From Chryseobacterium edaphi (GTDB lineage: Bacteria; Bacteroidota; Bacteroidia; Flavobacteriales; Weeksellaceae), in contig NZ_JAOTEM010000001.1 in the NCBI RefSeq assembly GCF_025628985.1, positions 1,116,001 to 1,180,000 of the forward strand: 64,000 bases of DNA. Reading direction: 5' to 3'. This document shows, one piece after another, positions 35,556 to 44,618 of the stretch (the stretch's first letter is position 1; each line of letters starts with the position of its first letter). The notes under the pieces were generated by a model that saw only the letters and a program-made list of their open reading frames with translations, was not told the origin of the DNA and did no database searches. A program made the translations under genes and the position numbers.

Positions 35556-35583
35556 AAAGCTGGAGCGAAAACTTCAGCTTTTT
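35556..35583 (+). terminator. Rho-independent terminator after the aldo/keto reductase
   Basis: Stem AAGCTGGAG / CTTCAGCTT with one mismatch, CGAAAA loop and a long T-run. Confidence 0.75.
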
Positions 35584-35695
35584 TTCTGCAGAAAATTGTA
35601 AATTCACTCTCGCTTTTTTTTAATTTTTGAACATGCAGAATTTTTCAATTATAATTTAAAAAAATAAGAAAAGCATTTAAAAAAAAACACAAAAA

Positions 35696-37432
35696 ATGGA
35701 GTGGACTCAGGAACAAAAAAACATCATCAATTCTACAGGAAACATCAAGATCAATGCAGTCGCCGGATCCGGAAAAACCACAACCGTTATTGAATACGCT
35801 AAAAATAGACCTGCAGGAACCAAGATTCTTTATCTGGCATTCAACAAATCGGTAAAATTAGAAGCTATAAAAAAGTTTCAGGAGAAAGGTCTTAAAAACG
35901 TAACTGTGGAAACTGCACATTCATTGGCTTACAAAAATATTGTTTTTCAAAGCAACTATAAAATCAGGGCTCAAGGCTACAAAACCAACGAAATTGCTGA
36001 GCTATTAAATCTTCAGGGAAATGAAGAGAAGCACACCGAATACATCATTGCCAATCACATCAACAAATTCATCACGTATTTCTGCAACAGCGACAAACTG
36101 AAGGTTCAGGATTTGAATTATCTGGATACAATTTCTGATCCCAATGCAAGAATTTTTGTGAATACATTTTATCAGTACATCCTTACCCAAACCCGATTAT
36201 TACTGAGTAAAATGGACAAAGGCGAAATTGAAATCACGCACGATTTTTATCTTAAAAAGTTTCAGATTGCAAATCCAAAACTTCCTTTCGATTATATTCT
36301 TTTTGATGAAGGTCAGGACGCTTCACCTGCAATGCTTGATGTTTTCTTAAAGCAAAATGCAACCAAAGTAATTGTTGGTGATACGCATCAGCAAATTTAC
36401 GGATGGCGTTTTGCCGTCAATTCTTTAGAAAAAGCAGATTTTGAAACGCATCATCTTTCAACCAGCTTTCGTTTTAGTCAGGATATCGCCAATCTTGCAA
36501 TGGAAGTTTTAAAATATAAAAAGCACATCAATAATCATCAATCTGTTTTGATAACCGGGAAAGGTGAGACAGGAGAAACTAAAACTAAAGCGATTCTGGC
36601 AAGAACCAATCTTGGACTTTTGCTAAAAGCTATCGAATACGTTACCGAAAAGAAAAATGTAAAACATATCTATTTCGAGGGAAATATCAATTCTTATACT
36701 TATGCAGATGAAGGTGCGTCGTTGTATGATGTTCTTAATTTAAAAAATGAAAATCGTCATCTCATCAAAGACAAGCTCATCAAAGCAATGAAAAATCTCA
36801 AGGAACTGGAAGATTACATTGGAAAAACAGAAGATCTGCAACTTGGAATGATGGTTGAAATTGTGAAAGAATATGGCAACAAAATCCCGAATATCATTAA
36901 AACAATTAAAGAAAAACATGTCGATGGCGACGAAAAGGAAAAAGCAGAAATGATTTTTTCTACAGTTCATCGTTGCAAAGGGATGGAATACGACAGTGTG
37001 AGATTGGTAGAAGATTTTATTTCGGAAGAGACTTTAGAAAAACTTAAGAAAGATAAAAAACCGGAAGAAATTAATTTTACAAAACTTAATGAAGAAATTA
37101 ACTTACTTTATGTTGCCGTTACGCGTGCAAAGAGCAAACTTCATATTCCTGAATCATTGATGCCTGTTGATTTTCCGGAATCCACGCAAATTAATATTAT
37201 CAAAAACATTCCAAAAGAAGAAAAGAAATCCGAGAGATCTTATACCGTCGATCAGGTACGAGAAAAGCATAAAGGTGCGTATCAACCATGGACTCCCGAA
37301 CTTGACCGGGAACTTTCTGAAATGTTTTCTGAAGGAATCAGCGGAAATGATCTGGCTAAACATTTTGGTCGCACAAAAGGTGCAATTGCTTCCAGAATCA
37401 AAAAATTGGAACTGGATGATTTTTATGGATAA
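35696..37432 (+). CDS. UvrD/Rep-like superfamily I helicase with C-terminal HTH
   Basis: This 578-residue ATP-dependent DNA helicase has Q-motif EQKNIINS, Walker A NAVAGSGKTTT (about 20-30), Walker B YILFDEGQDAS, motif III VGDTHQQIYGWR, motif IV-V region TVHRCKGMEYD and motif VI LLYVAVTRAKSKL. It is shorter than UvrD (about 720 residues) and resembles the FBH1-type group. The last 50 residues carry a Myb/SANT-like helix-turn-helix (TPELDRELSEMFSEG ... GRTKGAIASRIKKL), an uncommon addition. It may act in recombination control or repair; single gene. Confidence 0.88.
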   Translation: MEWTQEQKNIINSTGNIKINAVAGSGKTTTVIEYAKNRPAGTKILYLAFNKSVKLEAIKKFQEKGLKNVTVETAHSLAYKNIVFQSNYKIRAQGYKTNEIAELLNLQGNEEKHTEYIIANHINKFITYFCNSDKLKVQDLNYLDTISDPNARIFVNTFYQYILTQTRLLLSKMDKGEIEITHDFYLKKFQIANPKLPFDYILFDEGQDASPAMLDVFLKQNATKVIVGDTHQQIYGWRFAVNSLEKADFETHHLSTSFRFSQDIANLAMEVLKYKKHINNHQSVLITGKGETGETKTKAILARTNLGLLLKAIEYVTEKKNVKHIYFEGNINSYTYADEGASLYDVLNLKNENRHLIKDKLIKAMKNLKELEDYIGKTEDLQLGMMVEIVKEYGNKIPNIIKTIKEKHVDGDEKEKAEMIFSTVHRCKGMEYDSVRLVEDFISEETLEKLKKDKKPEEINFTKLNEEINLLYVAVTRAKSKLHIPESLMPVDFPESTQINIIKNIPKEEKKSERSYTVDQVREKHKGAYQPWTPELDRELSEMFSEGISGNDLAKHFGRTKGAIASRIKKLELDDFYG

Positions 37433-37450
37433 TTAAAATTAACTCTTCGT

Positions 37451-37512
37451 CATTTAGGATACGATTTAACTCATTTTGGCAACGTGATTTTCTTTTCATC
37501 AACCGACCTTTG
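37451..37512 (+). promoter_or_regulatory. AraC-type activator promoter of the SnoaL-like gene
   Basis: TTTAGGATACG (GG at 37457) and TTTTGGCAACG (GG at 37478) are 21 bp apart. GACCTTTG has its CCTTTG at 37507, 29 bp after the inner GG. The geometry is identical to the promoters at 12515-12575, 15408, 17326 and 19525, some 18 kb away. Confidence 0.7.
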
Positions 37513-37565
37513 TAATATTAAATTGAGAAATCAGTCATTCAAAATTTGTTAAAAATTAATCTAAA

Positions 37566-37901
37566 ATGAATACAGAAACATTGATCAAAGATTGGATTGC
37601 AGTAGGCAACAGTTATGATACCGAAAAATATCTTGAATTTTATATTAAAGATGCAATTTTGGATGACCCATCTGTCGGACGGAAATTTGTCGGTCATGAG
37701 GGAATCAAAGACTATTTTGTAAATTATTTCATCGGTTATAAAACCCAGACTGAATTTAGAAAATTAGATGCAAAAGAAAATTCTGCTTATCTGGAAGTTG
37801 AATTTACAGGAGATTTTCCGGAAGGTAAAATTGGCGGAAGTTTTGACTTTATCTTTAAAAATGGGAAGATTGAATTTGTAAAAGCAGATCTTATTCACTG
37901 A
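37566..37901 (+). CDS. SnoaL-like/NTF2-fold small protein
   Basis: This 111-residue protein fits the NTF2 superfamily: an N-terminal helix LIKDWIAVGNSYDTEKYLEF, DDPSVGRKFVGHEGIKDYF and two C-terminal strands (YLEVEFTGDFPEGKIGGSF, FDFIFKNGKIEFVKADL). SnoaL-like proteins are isomerases, cyclases or ligand-binding proteins for small polar molecules. Its promoter carries the shared AraC half-sites, so it probably works in the same response as the SDR and hydroxylase genes upstream. Confidence 0.8.
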   Translation: MNTETLIKDWIAVGNSYDTEKYLEFYIKDAILDDPSVGRKFVGHEGIKDYFVNYFIGYKTQTEFRKLDAKENSAYLEVEFTGDFPEGKIGGSFDFIFKNGKIEFVKADLIH

Positions 37902-37915
37902 AAAGTAATTAAAGA

Positions 37916-38719
37916 TTATTGAATTTCCGTTGGTGAATACCCGAAATGTTTTTTGAAAGCAAAAGAAAAGTGTGACAGATTTTCAAAACCTGTTTCAAGA
38001 TAAACATCAATTGGTTTACGTTTTTGCTCAGATAATTGATAATGGGCAAGTTCTAATCTCTTTTTGATAATCCATTTTTGAGGAGTTGTATTAAATGCTT
38101 TTTTGAAATCCCGCTTAAAAGTTGTGAGACTTCTTCCTGTAAGATATCCGAATTTTTCCATAGTCAGATTATGCATATAATTTTTCTCCATAAAATCGGA
38201 TATATTAATTTTATTAAGTTCAGAAAAATCTGCCAAAAGACTGTCTATATCAGGATCTATGGATCGTAGAATGGTTATTGCTTCATCTATTTTTATAGAA
38301 ACAATTTGCGGAGGCAATTCACTTTCCAAATCAAAATAGGGGATGAGCGAAGTAAAAAAACTTTCCAGCAAAGGATTTTTTTTATACTTCTTGATTGTAT
38401 GCTTATTTCCTATTGTAAATTGAATGAGATTTTTAGTATAAAACTCCTTTAATCTTTGTGGCGTGAAAAATATAACGATTGCCTTATAAGGCTGCCCGTC
38501 TTTTGGATTTTTTATCAGCGTAGATAATTGATTGTTGGGGAATAGCAATGTGTCTCCTGGACCAAAAGTGTAGGTTTTATCGGCTTGTATTACTTTCATT
38601 TCACCTGAAATTATCCGGGCAAAAGAATGATGCTCCAAAGCAATCTCATCTTTGAAATATTTTTCTTCTATACATGATAAAAGAATTTCAGCATATTCAC
38701 TTTGTTGTTTTCCCGCCAT
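37916..38719 (-). CDS. AraC-family regulator with cupin sensor domain
   Basis: This 267-residue protein has a clear cupin at the N-terminus (EHHSFARIISGEMKVIQADK, YTFGPGDTLLFPN) and an HTH at the C-terminus (FGYLTGRSLTTFKRDFKKAF, YLETGFENLSHFSFAFKKHF, SPTEIQ). It belongs to a different subfamily (EutR/YeeN-like exsA-type ending) from paralogues 1-5. A TAGATTTG -7 box lies at 38731-38738. It is downstream of the broken SDR and VOC genes on the same strand, with a terminator between, and is a candidate regulator of them. Confidence 0.9.
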   Translation of the reverse strand: MAGKQQSEYAEILLSCIEEKYFKDEIALEHHSFARIISGEMKVIQADKTYTFGPGDTLLFPNNQLSTLIKNPKDGQPYKAIVIFFTPQRLKEFYTKNLIQFTIGNKHTIKKYKKNPLLESFFTSLIPYFDLESELPPQIVSIKIDEAITILRSIDPDIDSLLADFSELNKINISDFMEKNYMHNLTMEKFGYLTGRSLTTFKRDFKKAFNTTPQKWIIKKRLELAHYQLSEQKRKPIDVYLETGFENLSHFSFAFKKHFGYSPTEIQ

Positions 38720-38730
38720 AACTTAAAATA

Positions 38731-38738
38731 CAAATCTA
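38731..38738 (-). promoter_or_regulatory. Promoter -7 box for the AraC gene at 37916
   Basis: Minus-strand TAGATTTG fits TAnnTTTG, 12 nt before the ATG at 38719 and directly after the terminator hairpin at 38747. Confidence 0.5.
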
Positions 38739-38746
38739 CGTATAAA

Positions 38747-38768
38747 AGAGGTGTTTTGCTTCACCTCT
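38747..38768 (-). terminator. Rho-independent terminator after the SDR pseudogene
   Basis: On the minus strand stem AGAGGTG / CACCTCT with an 8-nt loop is followed by TTTTATA. Confidence 0.7.
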
Positions 38769-38792
38769 CTAAAATCATTAATAACTAAAAAA

Positions 38793-39821
38793 TTAAATCA
38801 TAAATTTTAAATCTGTCAATTCTTCGCTTAGCTTCCAAAGTTTTTGAGATGTCCCTTCATCTAAAGCATAAGGCATAACGCCACGGTGCATTACTTGCTC
38901 ACCTTCAATACTTTCTATTGACATATTTTTTTCTGATTTATCCAATTCTGCAATTTCCACATTTTCACAATAAACACCTCCAATTTCATTAAGTTGCGGA
39001 CTTGTAGCACACCAAACCGTTGTTGCAGCTCCTTGTGAAACCGATTTCAAACCTTTTGATGGATCATTAATGACATTGTTGTTTTCATCAAAAAGTCAAA
39101 AACTTTGTAGTACATCTTGTGAAACATTTCTACTTAATTCCGTGGACACAACTGTTCCCGGATGAACAGCATAGGAACGAACGCCAGCATTTTTTCCTCT
39201 GATATCCAATTCTAAAGAAAAAAGAATATTTGCAGTTTTGGACTGACCATAAGCAGAAAAGGTTTCAAATTCTCGATTGATAAAATTGGGGTCATCAAAA
39301 ACAAATGGCGAAAAGTGATGTCCCCACGATGAAACATTTACAATCCGCGCTCCATCTGCTTTTGCCAATGCACTCCAAAGTTTTGCAGTCAGTTGAAAAT
39401 GTCCAAGATGATTTGTTGATAACTGGCTTTCATAACCCCGTTCATCACGTTGTAACGGAACCCACATAATACCCGCATTGTTGATAAGCAAATGCAGTGG
39501 TTTTTTCAGATGGAGAAATTTTTTCGCAAATAAATCTATGGAATTTGAGTCCATTAAATCCATTTCTTCCAAAATTACATTGGAAATTCCCTGCAAGTTG
39601 CTTTTTGCTTTCTCAGTATTTCTTGCAGGTACAAAAACGGTTGCTCCCGCTAATGACAATGCTTTTACAGTTTCCAATCCCATACCAGCATAACCACCAG
39701 TTACAATGGCTATTTTTCCTGTAAGATCAATACCTTTTATAACGTCATTTGTCGTAGATGCAGCATTAAAACCTGAACCGATTGGATGTTGTAACGCTCC
39801 ATGATAATTATTTTTTTCCAT
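38793..39821 (-). pseudogene. Short-chain dehydrogenase with in-frame TGA stop
   Basis: One reading frame of 342 codons from 39821 to 38793 encodes a retinol-dehydrogenase-like SDR. Motifs are TGGYAGMG, NNAGIMW, NVSSWGHHF and YGQSKTAN, then HPGTVVSTELSRNVSQDVLQSF. TGA at 39098-39096 interrupts it, and the frame then resumes with LFDENNNVIN ... VWCATSPQLNEIGGVYCENVEIA, the normal end of this family. The catalytic residues lie before the stop, so the 241-residue product might keep some activity without its C-terminal lid. It follows the VOC gene by 21 bp as an operon. The base change cannot be a homopolymer error. Confidence 0.78.
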
Positions 39822-39842
39822 TTCTCTTTTGGTAGATAAAAA

Positions 39843-40220
39843 TTATCCTTTATGCACAAGTTCAATTTCATAACCATCCGGATCGATGATCCAAGTTGCA
39901 AAATAGCCTGGATAATATTCAGGGAAAACTCTTGGTGCATACAAAGATTTGGCACCTGCAGCAAGAGCCGCTTTATGGAATGTTTCAACATCTGCATGAT
40001 CTTTTGCTACAAAACCAATATGAACTCCATTGGAATCTGACTTTCCTTCTTTCAGCCAAAAAAATATCGAATTGTCTTTGCCAAAACCTTTCAGATCGGG
40101 ATGTCCGTCCTGACCTTTAAAATCCATTGATAATTTGATATCAAGATGTTTTAAAGCGGTGGTGTAAAAAGCGCCTGAACGCTCTAAATCGCTTACCGTA
40201 ATAATAATGTGATCCAACAT
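39843..40220 (-). CDS. VOC-family (glyoxalase/bleomycin-resistance-like) protein
   Basis: This 125-residue single VOC protein starts MLDHIIITVSDLERSGAFYTTAL, with HIGFVAKDHADVETFHKAAL in the middle and YYPGYFATWIIDPDGYEIELVHKG at the end. The metal-ligand His and Glu positions look present. Functions in the family range from glyoxalase to fosfomycin or bleomycin resistance; none can be chosen. First gene of the operon with the broken SDR. Confidence 0.88.
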   Translation of the reverse strand: MLDHIIITVSDLERSGAFYTTALKHLDIKLSMDFKGQDGHPDLKGFGKDNSIFFWLKEGKSDSNGVHIGFVAKDHADVETFHKAALAAGAKSLYAPRVFPEYYPGYFATWIIDPDGYEIELVHKG

Positions 40221-40241
40221 ATTTTTGATTTTTTGTTATAA

Positions 40242-40299
40242 CAAAGGTAGATTGCATGAGAACGATGTACTTTGTTTTAAAGACTTATTTTACTTTGTT
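40242..40299 (-). promoter_or_regulatory. Promoter of the VOC/SDR unit with a 23-bp direct repeat
   Basis: Minus-strand TACCTTTG at 40249-40242 is a perfect TAnnTTTG box. Upstream, TACTTTGTT (as read on the plus strand) is repeated at 40268-40276 and 40291-40299, spacing 23 bp, a possible activator or repressor site. Confidence 0.5.
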
Positions 40300-40448
40300 G
40301 AGAGGGTCGTTTATTTTATTTAAATCTCATAAAATCAATAATAACTATTGATTATTTTAAAATTCAAAATTTCTTCAGAATTGAATCTATAAATTAGCAG
40401 AATGATTATTTTTATATGATCAGTCAATTAAACCAATAAATATCACTG

Positions 40449-41126
40449 ATGAAAATCCTGATTATAGAAGACGAAGTAGAACTTGCCAAAAGTATTGCAG
40501 AATATCTTTCGGTGGAAAACTATTTATGCGAATTTGCAGCAACATTCAGTGAAGCAATGAGCAAGATAGAGATATTTCAATACGATTGTATTTTGCTTGA
40601 TATAACTTTGCCGGACGGAAACGGTCTGAAAATTTTAGAAGAACTTAAAAAAGAACAAAAACAGGATGGTGTAATCATTATTTCAGCTAAAAATGCATTA
40701 GATGATAAAATCAGAGGTTTACAAATTGGTGCAGATGATTATCTTACAAAACCTTTTCATCTGTCGGAATTGACGGCCAGAATTTATTCAGTTATCCGCA
40801 GAAAGCAATTTAGTAATACCAATGTGGTCACTCAGAAAGAATTGCAGATTGATCTTTTGGCTAAAACTGTTTCTGTGAATAATGAAATCATAGCTTTAAC
40901 CAAAAAAGAATTTGATTTATTGGTATATTTCATTGGCAATAAAAATCGGGTGATTTCTAAAAGTACCTTGGCAGAACATCTTTCCGGAGACTTTGCAGAT
41001 ATGCTTGAAAACCACGATTTTGTTTACGCTCATGTGAAAAATCTGAAAAAGAAATTGTACGATGCTGGTTGCGATCATTATCTGAAAACAGTTTATGGAA
41101 CAGGTTATAAATGGGAAAGCCTATAA
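40449..41126 (+). CDS. OmpR/PhoB-family response regulator
   Basis: This 225-residue protein has an N-terminal receiver (acidic pair EDE at 7-9, phospho-acceptor Asp51 in CILLDITLPDG, Lys in YLTKPFHL) and a C-terminal winged helix (LTKKEFDLLVYFIGNK ... VYAHVKNLKKKLYDAG ... TVYGTGYKW). It is followed after 9 bp by its sensor kinase, so the two form a two-component system. The LtaS-like membrane enzyme downstream is the likely co-regulated output. Confidence 0.93.
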   Translation: MKILIIEDEVELAKSIAEYLSVENYLCEFAATFSEAMSKIEIFQYDCILLDITLPDGNGLKILEELKKEQKQDGVIIISAKNALDDKIRGLQIGADDYLTKPFHLSELTARIYSVIRRKQFSNTNVVTQKELQIDLLAKTVSVNNEIIALTKKEFDLLVYFIGNKNRVISKSTLAEHLSGDFADMLENHDFVYAHVKNLKKKLYDAGCDHYLKTVYGTGYKWESL

Positions 41127-41135
41127 ATAAAATTT

Positions 41136-42422
41136 ATGAAGCCACTATTAAGTAAAACAACAAGACCGTTTTTGATTTTTGTACTGATTGTTTTAATGAT
41201 CAGTATTCCTGTTTATTACTTTATGGTGGATGCAATCTGGCAAAACGAACTTGACGAGCATAATGAAATCGTTGCAGAAAAAACATCATTTGAGTTTAAC
41301 CGGATGAAAATTCCTAATGAAGAAATTCAAAGGAACATCACTTTATGGAATCAGATTCAACCGGGAACAAGCATTATAAAGTTATCGAATAATAATTTTA
41401 AGAAAGACGTAATATTTACGACCGAAAAGTATAAACCATTTTCAGCTGATAAGAAAATCGAACGTTACCGATGTCTCAAAAAAGTGATTTATATTAAAAA
41501 CGAACCCTATCTTTTTACGATAGAAACCAATATTGAAGAAACTGAAGGTACAGTAATGATTATCGGGATCATCACATTATTCTTTTTTATTTTAATTGTT
41601 ACAGGTTTATTTATTCTCAACAGAAGATTATCCAAAACAATCTGGAAACCCTTTAGAAATACATTAGAAAAGCTGAAAAACTTCAATCTCAATACACAAA
41701 CTCAGATAGAATTTGAAAATACAGACACTATAGAATTTGAGGAACTGAATCAATCTTTAAGAAAACTCATTGCTCATAATGTTTCCGTTTACAAATCACA
41801 GAAAGAGTTTACCGAAAATGCATCTCACGAATTGCAAACACCACTTGCAATTTTGAAAAACAAGCTTGATCTGCTGATGCAAAACGTTGATCTTACGGAA
41901 AAGCAATACAATATTGCTGAAGATATGAATAAAGCACTTTCAAGAAGTGCCAGAATTAATCAAAACCTTTTGCTTCTTGCAAAAATTGGAAACAGTCAGT
42001 TTGATCACTCGGAAATCATCAATTTTCATGAATTGGTAAAACAAAGCATAGAAAACCTTCAGGAACATCTCGATCAGAAAAACATCACTTTGCAGATTGA
42101 TTCACTACAAGATACAACAGTGAATGGAAATACAAGTCTGACAGAAATACTGATTAATAATCTATTTCTCAATGCCATTCGACACACTCCGACAAATGGT
42201 TTTATTTTTATCAGTTTAAATAATTCTGTGTTTTCAGTAGCAAATTCCGGAGTAGTGAAACTGAACGAAGAGCTTTTATTCAAAAGATTTTCAAAACTAT
42301 CTGCCAATAACAGCGGAAGTGGTTTAGGATTGGCAATTATTAAGGAAATTTCCAAATCCCAAAGATGGGATGTTCAGTACAGTTTTGTCGATAATAATCA
42401 CGTATTTTCAGTAAAATTCTAA
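41136..42422 (+). CDS. Sensor histidine kinase
   Basis: This 428-residue membrane kinase has TM1 at about 11-31, a periplasmic sensor of about 110 residues and TM2 at about 140-162. The H-box ENASHELQTPLAIL has the phospho-His at about 231, the N-box is EILINNLFLNAIRHTP, and the G-box is GSGLGLAIIKEI. The D/F region is short, as in many Bacteroidetes kinases. Partner of the response regulator at 40449. The signal is unknown; the associated genes suggest cell envelope control. Confidence 0.92.
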   Translation: MKPLLSKTTRPFLIFVLIVLMISIPVYYFMVDAIWQNELDEHNEIVAEKTSFEFNRMKIPNEEIQRNITLWNQIQPGTSIIKLSNNNFKKDVIFTTEKYKPFSADKKIERYRCLKKVIYIKNEPYLFTIETNIEETEGTVMIIGIITLFFFILIVTGLFILNRRLSKTIWKPFRNTLEKLKNFNLNTQTQIEFENTDTIEFEELNQSLRKLIAHNVSVYKSQKEFTENASHELQTPLAILKNKLDLLMQNVDLTEKQYNIAEDMNKALSRSARINQNLLLLAKIGNSQFDHSEIINFHELVKQSIENLQEHLDQKNITLQIDSLQDTTVNGNTSLTEILINNLFLNAIRHTPTNGFIFISLNNSVFSVANSGVVKLNEELLFKRFSKLSANNSGSGLGLAIIKEISKSQRWDVQYSFVDNNHVFSVKF

Positions 42423-42471
42423 ATTTATTCTAAATTGAGTATGTCCTTTGTCTGACTTTAACAGACAGGCA

Positions 42472-44457
42472 ATGACTACGACAAAACAACGTTCAGAGCG
42501 TTTTTTTAAAATTTTTGAAGGCAGATTTTCTGTATTATTTTATGTTTTAACCTTTTACATGATTTTATCCTTTCTGATTAGGATAATTCTCTTAATTTGG
42601 TCATCATCCGATGCTGATTTTAATCCGTTTTATATTTTACGGGCATTTTTTACAGGATTTCTTTACGATCTTACAATGGGCTCGTTATTTTTATTTCTAT
42701 ATGCTTTTTATCTTTTAGTTTTTCCAAAAAAATGGATAGGATCTTTGCTAGATAAAGCTTTTACGTACTTTTATTTAACCTTAATTTTCATCATTATTTA
42801 TTTTAGTCTCATGGCTGAAATTCCTTTTTGGGATGAGTTTGGAGTGAGATTTAATTTCATCGCTGTCGATTATTTGATTTATACTTACGAAGTAATAGAA
42901 AACATTAACCAATCTTATCCGTTGCCTTTAGTTGCAGGTGTTTTGATCGGAATAATTACATTGACATTTTTTGTATTAAAAAAGAAAAGCGCTTTCAAAA
43001 ATACTTTTAGAGACAGGAAACCGATTTCTTCACGTTTTCTACCTGCACTTTCTGTAATGATTATCGGATCTGTTTTAGGAATTTTACTGAAAAACAAACA
43101 GGCAGATTTCAGCAATAATCTTGTCATCAATGAAATTGGAAAAAACGGTGCCTTTTCTTTTATTTCTGCATATCAATCCAATGAACTTGATTATGAAACT
43201 TTCTACCCGAAAATTCCCAAAAAAGAAGCTTATTCGATTGTGAAAAGTAAACTTTTACAGAAAAATCAAAATTACGAATCTCCAAAATTTGATGATATTT
43301 CAAGATTGACAAAAGGAAATCAAGAGCAGCATCCAAATATTATTGTCATTGCCATTGAAAGTTTCAGTGCAGATTTTCTGACAGAATTTGGAAATAAAGA
43401 TCATCTTACACCAAATTATGATCAACTTGCAAAGGAAAGTATTTTCTTCAAAAACCTTTACGCAACCGGGACCAGAACTGTTCGTGGAATGGAAGCTTTG
43501 ACGTTGTCTGTTCCGCCAACTCCGGGAAATAGCATCGTAAGAAGACCCAATAACCAGAATTTATTTTCAGTTTCAACCATTGTGAAATCAAAAAATTATC
43601 AGCCTTATTTTATTTACGGTGGTGACGGTTATTTTGATAATATGAATACTTTTTTTGGCGGACAAGGTTTCAATATCGTTGACAGAAATCGAGGAAATCC
43701 TTTATCAGACGAAATTAAAACACAAAGATTTGCTATTAATGATAATGAAGTGAGTTTTGAAAATGCATGGGGAATCTGCGACGAAGATCTTTACAAACAA
43801 TCTATAAAATACGCCGACAAAAGTGCTCAGGCAAACAAATCGTTTTTTCAGTTTGTAATGACGACCTCCAATCACAAACCATTTACTTTTCCTGCAGGAA
43901 AAATTGATCTTCCGCAAGGTGACAGAAATGCAGCTGTGAAATATACCGATTACGCTTTAGGAAAATTTATTGCAGATGCAAAAACAAAATCCTGGTTTAA
44001 AAATACAGTGTTTGTCATCGTTGCAGATCATTGCGCAAGCAGTGCCGGAAAATGGGAAATCAATATTGCCAAACATCATATCCCAGCCATAATTTATAAT
44101 CTTAATCAACAACCCGAAAAAATCAATCGCCTGACTTCACAAATCGATCTGATTCCGACTTTATTCGGTTACCTCGGTTGGAATTATAAAACAAATCTGT
44201 ACGGAAAAGACATTAATCAAACAAAAAAAGGAGACGAAAGAGCATTTATCGGAAATTACAGGACTTTAGGACTTTTAAAAAATAATACTTTTACCCAAAT
44301 TGATGATCGCAAAAGAGTGAAACAATTTGAAGTTTCCGGAAAAGATCAGTCATTAACGGAAATTCATTCTGTCAACAGAAATTTAATTTCTGAAACCATT
44401 GCATCTTATCAAACTGCAAGTGAACGTTTTAAAAATGGTAAAATGAAAGCTAAATAA
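42472..44457 (+). CDS. LtaS-like sulfatase-fold membrane enzyme (phosphoglycerol/phosphoethanolamine transferase family)
   Basis: The start at ATG 42472 (MTTTKQRSERFFK) gives 661 residues; the frame extends to a TTG at 42448. Four or five TM helices occupy the first 210 residues. The extracytoplasmic alkaline-phosphatase-fold domain has PNIIVIAIESFSADFL (metal), TGTRTVRGMEAL with the catalytic Thr, and FVIVADHCAS. The family transfers phosphoglycerol or phosphoethanolamine to envelope glycans. Gram-negative members modify lipid A or periplasmic glucans, so envelope decoration is the likely role. It follows the kinase by about 50 bp. Confidence 0.88.
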   Translation: MTTTKQRSERFFKIFEGRFSVLFYVLTFYMILSFLIRIILLIWSSSDADFNPFYILRAFFTGFLYDLTMGSLFLFLYAFYLLVFPKKWIGSLLDKAFTYFYLTLIFIIIYFSLMAEIPFWDEFGVRFNFIAVDYLIYTYEVIENINQSYPLPLVAGVLIGIITLTFFVLKKKSAFKNTFRDRKPISSRFLPALSVMIIGSVLGILLKNKQADFSNNLVINEIGKNGAFSFISAYQSNELDYETFYPKIPKKEAYSIVKSKLLQKNQNYESPKFDDISRLTKGNQEQHPNIIVIAIESFSADFLTEFGNKDHLTPNYDQLAKESIFFKNLYATGTRTVRGMEALTLSVPPTPGNSIVRRPNNQNLFSVSTIVKSKNYQPYFIYGGDGYFDNMNTFFGGQGFNIVDRNRGNPLSDEIKTQRFAINDNEVSFENAWGICDEDLYKQSIKYADKSAQANKSFFQFVMTTSNHKPFTFPAGKIDLPQGDRNAAVKYTDYALGKFIADAKTKSWFKNTVFVIVADHCASSAGKWEINIAKHHIPAIIYNLNQQPEKINRLTSQIDLIPTLFGYLGWNYKTNLYGKDINQTKKGDERAFIGNYRTLGLLKNNTFTQIDDRKRVKQFEVSGKDQSLTEIHSVNRNLISETIASYQTASERFKNGKMKAK

Positions 44458-44618
44458 ATTTTTGATTCGAATAATAATTCAAAATTTCTTCTAAATCAGG
44501 TTACACCTTTGTTTGGTATATTGGTTTTCACTTTTGGCGAGACACCTTCTCACGAATTTTATTGCTACAAAAACAATAAGCTTACAAAGTTTGAAATATA
44601 AATATGACAAATATTTAA

